From Eubacteriales bacterium (GTDB lineage: Bacteria; Bacillota; Clostridia; Peptostreptococcales; Anaerovoracaceae), in the NCBI GenBank assembly GCA_028680875.1, contig JAQUJQ010000025.1, forward strand, positions 1 through 13,652: a stretch of DNA of 13,652 nt. The letters run 5' to 3'. This document shows, piece after piece, positions 1 to 6,437 of this stretch. A program made the position numbers and the translations under genes. Numbering within the stretch: position 1 is the stretch's first letter; each line of letters opens with the position of its first letter. The notes beneath the pieces were generated by a model. The model saw only the letters and a list, made by a program, of their open reading frames with translations. It ran no database searches and was not told the origin of the DNA.

Positions 1-412
1 CACGCAGTTGGGACGAAAGTTGATTGCATTCCACAGTTCTTTCGTTAAACAGAGTCTGTAATTCATTTTTGGATTCTATGGCAGATTGGGCATCTTCTTT
101 ATATTGTAAGAAGTTCTTTTTTGCTTCTTCCCAAAGCTGAACATAATGTTGGGAATCTTTTTCCAACTGTGCATTCTTACTTTCCAATTCCTTTACCAAC
201 CTAACTGTTTTATAGTATTCGTCTGCACAATTGACCGCAGTCAACACAGCTAAGGATGATAATGAACAAGAAGGTATGGACTCTTCCAATTTTTGCATCT
301 TACGATCCACATAATCAGCAATCTGTATTATTTGATCCCTTGGTAGTTCGCCTGAGATAGTGAACTCCTGCCCATAGATCTTTACATTTACTTTATTTCG
401 CACTTCCTCCAT
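1..412 (-). CDS. zapA: Cell division protein ZapA, 3' end cut by the window edge
   Basis: This gene encodes ZapA, a cytoplasmic protein that binds FtsZ and promotes bundling of its filaments at midcell. The reading frame opens with ATG at 412-410 and stays open for 137 codons to the window edge, so the C-terminus is missing. The start is supported by GGAGGT at 421-426 with an 8-nt spacer. Residues 6-20 (NKVNVKIYGQEFTIS) and the following 'IADYVDRKM' at 32-39 are the typical ZapA head: a short beta hairpin and the helix that begins the dimerisation region. Residues from about 65 to the edge are charged and Glu/Lys/Gln-rich and look like a long coiled coil. Classical ZapA proteins have about 85-110 residues, so this is a long version. 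It lies 36 nt after pheT and is probably cotranscribed with pheST. Family assignment is firm; the nature of the extra C-terminal part is open. Confidence 0.88.
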   Translation of the reverse strand, partial: MEEVRNKVNVKIYGQEFTISGELPRDQIIQIADYVDRKMQKLEESIPSCSLSSLAVLTAVNCADEYYKTVRLVKELESKNAQLEKDSQHYVQLWEEAKKNFLQYKEDAQSAIESKNELQTLFNERTVECNQLSSQLR

Positions 413-448
413 TATAATGAACCTCCAATCTGGCAATCCTACCTGTGA

Positions 449-2845
449 TTAGATTTCTCTTAAAGCAGCATTTAATTTTTCTTTTAATTCAAGTAAAACC
501 CTGTCGTGTACTTCGACAACCTCCTCATCTGTAAGCGTCCTGTCGATTGCACGGTAAGTCAAGGAAAAGGCCACACTTTTCTGGCTCTGTGGGATTTGTT
601 TCCCCCGGTAAACATCAAACAATACCACAGATTCTAATAATGGGGATGCTTTGTACTTTATAATAGCTTCTATATCTGCTACTTTAATCTCTTCATCAAC
701 CAATAAGGCAATATCTCGAGACATTGCAGGATATTTGGGTAAAGGAACGTAATGACGTTCACGATCTGCCAATTCAACTACCTTTTGAAAATCCAGTGTA
801 CAACAATATACTCTTGTATCAATATTATACTGTTCCGAAACATCAGGGTGAAGTTCACCGATTATGCCCAGCTCCTTTTCTTGATAATAAATTTTAGCAC
901 ATCTCCCCGGATGATAGGTCTCCAAAGACATTTCCGATACATATTGTAAATCTCGGATTCCAACTTTAAAAAGCATTTCATCCACCATGCCTTTTAATGT
1001 AAAAAAGCTTTGCTCTTCTCCATAACAAGCAATGCATAACCCTTCTTTTTCAATTGGCAGGCCCAATTCTCCCTCTATATTTAAAAATATATTTCCGATT
1101 TCAAAAGCCTTAACAGCAGGAATATTACGGGAGAAATTTCTTTCTAAAACCTCAAGCATATTGGGTAACAATGAAGTTCTCATCATGCTGTTTTCCTCTC
1201 CCAGAGGATTGATTAAGCGAATGCCATCTCTCATTTGACTATCTTCAGCAATCTTAATCTGATCCAAGCCTTTTGGACTTACAAAGGAATAGGTTTGGAT
1301 CTCACTGGCTCCCATTCCCACCAAAGCTTCTCTTGTCATATCTCGAAGGATCAATGCTTCGGATTTTTGTGATTGATTATTCCCCTTCGGAATGGTTACC
1401 GGCATCTGATCATATCCAAACATTCTTGCCGCCTCTTCAATAAAATCCACTTCCAACTCTAAATCCTGACGAATTGTAGGAGGACTCACCAGCATGATCC
1501 CATCTTTCGAATCAACTTTCATCTCAAGCCTGGTAAAAATGTCTTCCATTTCACTTTGAGGAATGTTAGTCCCAAGGACTTGATTGACCCGATTGGCTCG
1601 AACAGCAACCGGTTTTACTTCTCTTTGTATCGGATAGGAATCAACCCGGCCTCCAACCACTGTACCCGCCTCCAGAAGTTCCGCCAGTCTGCAAACACGA
1701 TCTGCAGCCACTTCCGCCAAGTTTGAATCAATTCCTTTTTCAAAGCGTGAGGAGGCTTCTGTTCGTAATCCTAATTTTTTTGAAGTAGTACGTATGCTAT
1801 CTCCGTTAAAATTCGCTGATTCTATTATAATTGTTGTTGTATCTTGTTGAATCTCCGAATTCAGACCGCCCATAACTCCGGCAATCGCCACCGGGCGCTC
1901 CTGGTCTTTTATAAGCAACATACCTTCGAATAGTTTTCTCTCAGTACCGTCCAAAGTGATAAAAACCTCTCCGTCCTTTGCTGTATCCACGATTATCTTA
2001 TTCCCTTTGATGTTTTGGATATCAAAAGCATGTAATGGCTGACCATACTCCAACATAACATAGTTTGTTATATCAACCATGTTATTAATTGGTCGCATTC
2101 CTGCATACATAAGTCGTTTCTGTAACCACCAAGGAGATGGTCCGATTTTTACATCTGTAATAACCCGTGCTACATAGCGATTACAAAGCTCCGGCTTATT
2201 AATTTGTACATCAATATAATCCTGTGCCTGCCCTTTTTCTTTTTTACAATTACTGTCCGGATAGCGTAAAGAGCCCTTAAATGTTGCCGCCGTTTCCCTG
2301 GCCATACCAATCATTGAAAGACAATCCGGCCGATTTGGAGTAATTTCAAAATCTACTACTTCTCCGGCCAGCTCTAAGGCTTCAACTATATCCTGCCCCA
2401 AAGTATAATCACGGTCAAGTATCCAAATTCCGTCTTTGTGGGCTGTTGGGATCACCTTGTCTTCGTACCCCAACTCCTTGGCAGAACAAAGCATTCCAAA
2501 GGATTCAACTCCCCGCAATTTGCCTTTTTTTATTATCTGCCCATTAGGGAGTCTCCCCCCATGTAGAATTACAGGGACAAAAGCACCAACAAAAACATTG
2601 GTGGCTCCGGTTACGATCTGAACCGGTTCATCTTGCCCAACATCCAGCATACAAACCAGCAACTTGTCAGCATCGGGATGTTTCTCCAGGTTTAAGATTT
2701 TACCAACCACGATATTTTTAATGCCTTCACCATAACGATCCGCCGTTTCTATATTCGATCCGGACATAACCATCCTTTCGCAGAATTGATCTGAATCTAT
2801 AGTTACATCCGTGTATTCGTTCAACCATTCTCTGAAAACTAACAC
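449..2845 (-). CDS. pheT: Phenylalanyl-tRNA synthetase beta subunit
   Basis: PheT is the beta subunit of the cytoplasmic alpha2beta2 phenylalanyl-tRNA synthetase; it provides tRNA binding and editing, while PheS holds the active site. The product has 798 residues, the normal length. Visible parts in order: the EMAP/OB-like tRNA-binding domain at about 40-155 (HPDADKL at 56-62), the B3/B4 editing domain at about 210-400 (NNMVDITNYVMLEYGQPLHAFD around 254-275, RFEKGID at 367-373), B5 at about 405-480, the catalytic-like B6/B7 region at about 490-690, and the C-terminal ferredoxin-fold anticodon-binding domain from about 703 (YPAMSRDIALLVDE). The start is GTG, chosen because AGGAGGG lies 7 nt upstream; the pheS stop codon overlaps that ribosome binding site, with 12 nt between the genes. 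This suggests translational coupling of the two subunits. No irregularity is seen. Confidence 0.97.
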   Translation of the reverse strand: MLVFREWLNEYTDVTIDSDQFCERMVMSGSNIETADRYGEGIKNIVVGKILNLEKHPDADKLLVCMLDVGQDEPVQIVTGATNVFVGAFVPVILHGGRLPNGQIIKKGKLRGVESFGMLCSAKELGYEDKVIPTAHKDGIWILDRDYTLGQDIVEALELAGEVVDFEITPNRPDCLSMIGMARETAATFKGSLRYPDSNCKKEKGQAQDYIDVQINKPELCNRYVARVITDVKIGPSPWWLQKRLMYAGMRPINNMVDITNYVMLEYGQPLHAFDIQNIKGNKIIVDTAKDGEVFITLDGTERKLFEGMLLIKDQERPVAIAGVMGGLNSEIQQDTTTIIIESANFNGDSIRTTSKKLGLRTEASSRFEKGIDSNLAEVAADRVCRLAELLEAGTVVGGRVDSYPIQREVKPVAVRANRVNQVLGTNIPQSEMEDIFTRLEMKVDSKDGIMLVSPPTIRQDLELEVDFIEEAARMFGYDQMPVTIPKGNNQSQKSEALILRDMTREALVGMGASEIQTYSFVSPKGLDQIKIAEDSQMRDGIRLINPLGEENSMMRTSLLPNMLEVLERNFSRNIPAVKAFEIGNIFLNIEGELGLPIEKEGLCIACYGEEQSFFTLKGMVDEMLFKVGIRDLQYVSEMSLETYHPGRCAKIYYQEKELGIIGELHPDVSEQYNIDTRVYCCTLDFQKVVELADRERHYVPLPKYPAMSRDIALLVDEEIKVADIEAIIKYKASPLLESVVLFDVYRGKQIPQSQKSVAFSLTYRAIDRTLTDEEVVEVHDRVLLELKEKLNAALREI

Positions 2846-2857
2846 TGGTATTCCCTC

Positions 2858-3880
2858 CTATTTAAACTGGCCAATAAAGCGCATGTCATTCTCGTAGAAT
2901 AAACGAATATCGTCAATGCCGTATTTTAACATGGCAATTCGCTCAACTCCCATGCCAAAGGCAAAGCCCGTATACCGTTCTGTATCTATGCCACCCACTG
3001 CCAATACATTGGGATGGACCATACCACAGCCTAATATCTCAATCCAACCGCTGCCTTTGCAAACCCTGCATCCTTTGCCTTTGCATTTGAAACATGAAAC
3101 ATCCATTTCTGCGCTTGGTTCTGTGAATGGGAAAAAATGAGGTCGGAACTTAGTTTGTAAATCCGAACCAAACAACTGCTTTGCAAAGTAATCCAAGGTC
3201 CCTTTTAAATCAGACATTGAAACTCCTTCGTCCACCAATAAGCCTTCCACCTGATGAAACATTGGAGAATGAGTTGCATCGGGTGTATCACAACGGAAGC
3301 ACCGGCCGGGAGAAATTATTTTTATCGGGGGAGCCTGTTTCAGCAAAGTTCTGGCCTGCACCGGAGATGTCTGGGTTCTCAGTAATATATCATCCGTTAT
3401 ATAAAAGGTGTCTGATAAATCTCTGGAAGGATGATTGGGCCCTGCATTGAGTGCATCAAAATTAAAGTATACGGTTTCTACCTCCGGGCCCTCGGCAATG
3501 GAATAACCCATACTCATAAAAACCCTTGAGATTTCCTCTATCGTAACAGTAATAGGATGTTTGGACCCCAGTGGTATTTGCCTGCCGGGTTCAGTAACGT
3601 CAATGCGTTCCACCTTAAATCTAAGTTCTTTTTGTTTTTCTTTTAAGGCAGCAAACTTCTCTTCCAACAGTTCTTCGATTTCAGCTCTAACCGAATTGGC
3701 CGCCTTGCCCAGTGCCTTTCTCTCCTCAGGTCCCAGGGAACCCATCGAGCGGAGAATCCCTGTCAACTGCCCTTTCTTACCCAGTAACTTCACTCTGAGT
3801 TCTTCTGTTTCTCTGTCGGTTTTAGCTTGTTTCAGCTGTTCCTTTGCTTCTCGCAAAATTTCTGATAGCTGTGTTTGCAT
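2858..3880 (-). CDS. pheS: Phenylalanyl-tRNA synthetase alpha subunit
   Basis: PheS is the catalytic alpha subunit of phenylalanyl-tRNA synthetase (class II), charging tRNA-Phe with phenylalanine using ATP. The 340-residue product has the normal length. Residues 1-90 form the N-terminal helical coiled coil that contacts tRNA. Class II motif 1 lies at about 117-135 (FMSMGYSIAEGPEVE), motif 2 at 245-260 (KFRPHFFPFTEPSAEMD region) and motif 3 at 305-318 (GFAFGMGVERIAML). Four cysteines at 263, 266, 271 and 274 form a CxxC...CxxC knuckle between motifs 2 and 3, which I recall as common in Firmicute PheS. The start is ATG at 3880 with GGAGGGG 11 nt upstream, a slightly long spacer. The gene starts 22 nt after the methyltransferase gene and is followed directly by pheT. 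There is no T-box leader before it. Confidence 0.97.
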   Translation of the reverse strand: MQTQLSEILREAKEQLKQAKTDRETEELRVKLLGKKGQLTGILRSMGSLGPEERKALGKAANSVRAEIEELLEEKFAALKEKQKELRFKVERIDVTEPGRQIPLGSKHPITVTIEEISRVFMSMGYSIAEGPEVETVYFNFDALNAGPNHPSRDLSDTFYITDDILLRTQTSPVQARTLLKQAPPIKIISPGRCFRCDTPDATHSPMFHQVEGLLVDEGVSMSDLKGTLDYFAKQLFGSDLQTKFRPHFFPFTEPSAEMDVSCFKCKGKGCRVCKGSGWIEILGCGMVHPNVLAVGGIDTERYTGFAFGMGVERIAMLKYGIDDIRLFYENDMRFIGQFK

Positions 3881-3902
3881 AGTCTATTTTTCCCCTCCGT
3901 TA

Positions 3903-4727
3903 TTATATCATGTTTTTCTGTCTTATCGTTTCATACATTAGAATTCCTGCTGCTACTGCAACATTTAGAGATTCCACCGAATTTCTCATGGGAATTTTAA
4001 CCTGCACATCCGCCTGTTCCAAAAACAGATCGCTCACCCCTCCGCCTTCGTTTCCTACAACCAATGCGATGTTCTCTCTCAATTGCTGTTCAAAATAGTA
4101 TTGTTCACAATGTGGAGCAGCCACTATCAAATGCTTCCCATATTGATGAATAAGTTCAATTGCTTCTTTTGGTGAATCCATAAAGAGAAGAGGCAGACGA
4201 AATAAAGATCCGGCTGCGGATCGTACAATTTTCGGTCCATAAACATCGGCGGTGCCCTTTAAGATTATAGCTCCTAAAAAGTCAGCCCCGTCTGCGGTAC
4301 GTAAAATGGTGCCGACATTACCGGGATCCTGAAGTCGATCCAATACCACGACATTGCTGGTCCCTAATCTATCGTTATTAGTAAAAAACTTTTTAGAAGT
4401 CCACTCTTTCCGTTTTACCACCGATAAAAGACCCTGGGGTGTTTCTGTATCAGCAACCCGGTCAAAGGCATGATTGGAGACTTTAAAGACTTGAATTCCA
4501 GCCCCTTCCAATCTCCCGATCAGGCTTTCTACTTCTTTGCTTTCCTCCCCATCAATAATGGATTCCCGGATTAGGGTCAACTCTAAATCTTCTATATTAT
4601 TCAAGGCTTCTGTTGTTAAATGAAAGCCTTCAATGAGATAGCAACCATGTTGATCCCTGTCTTTTCTTCGCTGTAGTTTTTTTACTTGTTTCAATATAGG
4701 ATTGTCCAAAGAGGAAATGAATTTCAT
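3903..4727 (-). CDS. TrmH/SpoU-family RNA 2'-O-ribose methyltransferase
   Basis: The product is an S-adenosylmethionine-dependent RNA methyltransferase of the SPOUT (alpha/beta knot) class, probably modifying rRNA; the target nucleotide cannot be read from sequence. From the chosen ATG it has 274 residues. An N-terminal substrate-binding domain covers about 1-100 (SSLDNPILKQVKKL near the start). The three SPOUT motifs follow: VLDRLQDPGNVGTILRTADG at about 128-147, VVGNEGGGVS at 223-232 and IPMRNSVESLNVAVAAGI at 245-262; the last two form the knot that binds SAM. Position directly before pheS matches ysgA of Bacillus subtilis. The start is uncertain: the ATG at 4727-4725 opens the conserved sequence but has no recognisable ribosome binding site, because a long palindrome occupies 4737-4799. 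A TTG at 4778, inside that palindrome and behind AAGGGG, would add 17 residues that look unlike the family. Confidence 0.88.
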   Translation of the reverse strand: MKFISSLDNPILKQVKKLQRRKDRDQHGCYLIEGFHLTTEALNNIEDLELTLIRESIIDGEESKEVESLIGRLEGAGIQVFKVSNHAFDRVADTETPQGLLSVVKRKEWTSKKFFTNNDRLGTSNVVVLDRLQDPGNVGTILRTADGADFLGAIILKGTADVYGPKIVRSAAGSLFRLPLLFMDSPKEAIELIHQYGKHLIVAAPHCEQYYFEQQLRENIALVVGNEGGGVSDLFLEQADVQVKIPMRNSVESLNVAVAAGILMYETIRQKNMI

Positions 4728-4736
4728 GGTTATATT

Positions 4737-4799
4737 TAAGACAAAGGGACGTTTTGCCTGTCTTTTTTGATAAGACAAGCAAAACGTCCCCTTGTCTTA
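4737..4799. repeat. 63-bp near-perfect palindrome, REP-like element
   Basis: Two 28-nt arms (4737-4764 and 4772-4799) are inverted copies of each other with only two mismatches, around a 7-nt centre (TTTTGAT). The core contains GGGACGTTTTGC and its complement, and the ends read TAAGACAA. From memory, similar palindromes built on GACAAGGGGACG...CTTGTC occur in many copies between genes of clostridial genomes, so a REP-type dispersed repeat moved by an IS200-like/REP-associated transposase in trans is the likeliest nature; this is inference because only one copy is in the window. It is not a typical terminator because no clean T tract follows the stem on either strand. It separates the ftsZ terminator from the methyltransferase start, ending 9 nt before that ATG. 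Confidence 0.75.
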
Positions 4800-4815
4800 T
4801 CCCCTTATCTTAAAT

Positions 4816-4843
4816 AAACAAAAGCCGGTAATGACCCCGGCTT
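4816..4843 (-). terminator. Rho-independent terminator after ftsZ
   Basis: On the minus strand AAGCCGG (4843-4837) pairs with CCGGCTT (4828-4822) around an 8-nt loop, followed by a T-rich run (TTTTGTTTATTT, interrupted by G and A). It lies 16 nt after the ftsZ stop codon. The stem is GC-rich and 7 bp long with a possible extra G-T pair at its base. It probably ends the dcw transcript, at least in part; some read-through may supply the methyltransferase-pheST genes, for which no clear promoter was seen. Confidence 0.8.
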
Positions 4844-4859
4844 CTCAGTTACATCTTTT

Positions 4860-6008
4860 TTAAAATCTTCCGCTTTTATCTCTATTCAGGAAGGATGGTA
4901 TTGCGAAGTCGGTGTTATATCTCTTATCGAATTCGTTTTCGATCTCTTCGGTCTGATCCCCTCTGAACTCTGCCTGATCTGCTTCTTCTCCCTTTTCTGT
5001 TTTGTCACTTTCTTTGTCCGGTCGTAAGTTATCTCTGTTTGATGCAGCTGATACATCATCTTCAAATCCGGTGGCTATCACCGTAATGATAATTTCGTCC
5101 TGAAGTTCTTCTTTTACAGATGCACCAAAAATTACAATGGCATCCTTGTCTGCTGCTTTTTCAATCTGATCTGCTGCCTCATTCACTTCAAGCATACCCA
5201 AATCATAGCCACCCATGATGTTTAACAGAATAGCTTTTGCTCCATCGATGCTGGTTTCAAGCAATGGGCTTTCGATGGCATCCTTTACCGCTTCCTGGAC
5301 CCGCTTTTCTCCCTTTCCGCTTCCTACACCCATGTGGGCAATGCCTCGATCATTCATGACTGTTTTTACATCTGCAAAATCCAAATTAATGAGACCGGCC
5401 TCTGCAATCAGATCCGATATACCTTGGACTCCCTGCTTTAATACCTCATCTGCCATATTGAAAGCTTCCAACATGGTTGTATTCTTTTCCGAAATTTGCA
5501 GCAACTTATCGTTTGGTACCACCACTAAAGAGTCTACATATTTTTTTAAGAATTTAATACCTAATTCCGCATGTTCTCTTCTCTTTTTTCCCTCAAAGGT
5601 AAAAGGCTTGGTTACTACACCGACAGTAAGAATCCCTGCGTCCTTAGCCGCTTTAGCCACAATAGGCGCTGCACCGGTTCCCGTGCCTCCACCCATACCG
5701 GCTGTTATAAACACCATATCGGATCCGGCTATGTACTTACTGAGATCGTCAATGTTCTCCTCTGCCGCTTTTTGACCGATTTCCGGATTGGCTCCGGCAC
5801 CTAATCCTTTGGTTAATTTTTCTCCAATTTGAATTTTAGTTTCTGCTTTTGACCCGGATAGGGCCTGCTTGTCCGTATTTATTGCAATAAAAGTGACTCC
5901 TTTGAGCCCTGCATCTATCATCCGGTTTACGGCGTTACTACCGCCTCCACCAATACCGATTACTTTAATTTGAGCGTTTTTCTCCTCGTGAACTTCAAAC
6001 TGCAACAT
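4860..6008 (-). CDS. ftsZ: Cell division tubulin homologue FtsZ
   Basis: FtsZ is the GTPase that polymerises into the cytoplasmic Z ring and recruits the division machinery. The chosen start (ATG 6008-6006) gives 382 residues and has AGGAGGT at 6017-6023 with an 8-nt spacer; the frame is open 20 codons further upstream, but that stretch covers the promoter and ribosome binding site and is not FtsZ-like. The nucleotide-binding domain starts at about residue 13 (IKVIGIGGGGSNAVNRM); the tubulin signature GGGTGTG is at 107-113. The T7 synergy loop NLDFADVKTVM at 208-218 carries the aspartates needed for GTP hydrolysis. After residue about 315 comes an acidic, Glu/Asp/Lys-rich linker of about 50 residues, then the conserved C-terminal peptide (DFAIPSFLNR, 367-376) that binds partners such as FtsA, SepF or ZapA-type regulators. 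It is the last gene of the dcw module and is followed by a terminator. All key elements are intact. Confidence 0.98.
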   Translation of the reverse strand: MLQFEVHEEKNAQIKVIGIGGGGSNAVNRMIDAGLKGVTFIAINTDKQALSGSKAETKIQIGEKLTKGLGAGANPEIGQKAAEENIDDLSKYIAGSDMVFITAGMGGGTGTGAAPIVAKAAKDAGILTVGVVTKPFTFEGKKRREHAELGIKFLKKYVDSLVVVPNDKLLQISEKNTTMLEAFNMADEVLKQGVQGISDLIAEAGLINLDFADVKTVMNDRGIAHMGVGSGKGEKRVQEAVKDAIESPLLETSIDGAKAILLNIMGGYDLGMLEVNEAADQIEKAADKDAIVIFGASVKEELQDEIIITVIATGFEDDVSAASNRDNLRPDKESDKTEKGEEADQAEFRGDQTEEIENEFDKRYNTDFAIPSFLNRDKSGRF

Positions 6009-6016
6009 GTTGGGGA

Positions 6017-6023
6017 ACCTCCT
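6017..6023 (-). promoter_or_regulatory. Ribosome binding site fixing the ftsZ start
   Basis: AGGAGGT on the minus strand, 8 nt before ATG 6008. It decides the ftsZ start against a reading frame that stays open 20 codons further upstream. Confidence 0.85.
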
Positions 6024-6039
6024 AATAGGAATAATACTA

Positions 6040-6048
6040 ATTATAGCA
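6040..6048 (-). promoter_or_regulatory. Probable extended -10 promoter for ftsZ
   Basis: The minus strand reads TGCTATAAT, a consensus -10 hexamer (TATAAT, 6045-6040) preceded by TGN, the extended -10 element used by the vegetative sigma factor. Transcription would begin near 6033, leaving a leader of about 25 nt that includes the ftsZ ribosome binding site. No good TTGACA-like -35 box is found at 16-18 nt upstream, which is tolerated by extended -10 promoters. It lies in the 60-nt gap between sbp and ftsZ, the widest gap in the distal part of this operon apart from murG-murA. Inferred from sequence only. Confidence 0.5.
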
Positions 6049-6068
6049 TATTGATGTAAGCAATGCAT

Positions 6069-6437
6069 CTATTTCTTGTAGTTACCTGATTCTTTTTTAA
6101 GGAAATACTTGTCTATAATAATACGTCTGATAACTGCCAGGTTTTGAAACAAGCGCCCACCAAATACAAAAATAACTGCATAATACAGAGGCACGCCCAA
6201 ACGGTCTCCCAGATAAACCAAAACCGCAGCTAAAACAGCATTGACTAAAAAACCACTTATAAATATAAGATTGTTGTATTTATCTTCCATATAAGATCTT
6301 ACAGCACCCAGTAAAGAGTCCATTGCAGCCAACAATCCCATTGTAATATAAAAGGAAAACTCAGACGGGTAAGTAATATTAAAAGTAAACCCTAAAACCA
6401 AACCTACGGTCAACCCGATTGCCATTGCAATGATCAA
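6069..6437 (-). CDS. sbp: Small basic membrane protein Sbp (DUF1290)
   Basis: The product is a 122-residue integral membrane protein of the Sbp/DUF1290 family, which in Bacillus subtilis lies just upstream of ftsA-ftsZ; its molecular role is not known. Hydrophobic segments lie at about 1-19, 30-47, 57-77 and 84-103, and the C-terminal tail is basic (RRIIIDKYFLKKESGNYKK). The start is TTG at 6437-6435, chosen because AAGGTGG sits 6 nt upstream; the internal ATG at codon 5 is too far from it. The TTG overlaps the TGA stop of the preceding DUF881 gene by 4 nt (TTGA), so translation is probably coupled. It is followed by a 60-nt gap with the likely ftsZ promoter. In Bacillus the next gene would be ftsA; here it is ftsZ. 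Confidence 0.9.
   Translation of the reverse strand: MIIAMAIGLTVGLVLGFTFNITYPSEFSFYITMGLLAAMDSLLGAVRSYMEDKYNNLIFISGFLVNAVLAAVLVYLGDRLGVPLYYAVIFVFGGRLFQNLAVIRRIIIDKYFLKKESGNYKK

Noticed and set aside
411..416. TATAAT on the minus strand at the zapA start
   Set aside because: It overlaps the ATG itself, so a transcript from it would begin inside the gene without the ribosome binding site; AT-rich spacer by chance.
4737..4799. Long palindrome read as a second terminator or a CRISPR-type repeat
   Set aside because: There is no proper T tract after the stem in either direction and no repeat-spacer series; a REP-like element fits better.
4800..4860. Promoter for the methyltransferase-pheST genes
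   Set aside because: TTG-containing hexamers are present on the minus strand but no -10 at 16-18 nt; the evidence is too weak to list.
5215..5775. 186-codon open frame on the plus strand inside ftsZ
   Set aside because: Antisense to the conserved GTPase core of ftsZ; its length is explained by codon bias of the true gene.
6009..6068. 20-residue N-terminal extension of FtsZ
   Set aside because: The frame is open but runs through a promoter and the AGGAGGT site, and FtsZ homologues start at the MLQFEV-type sequence.
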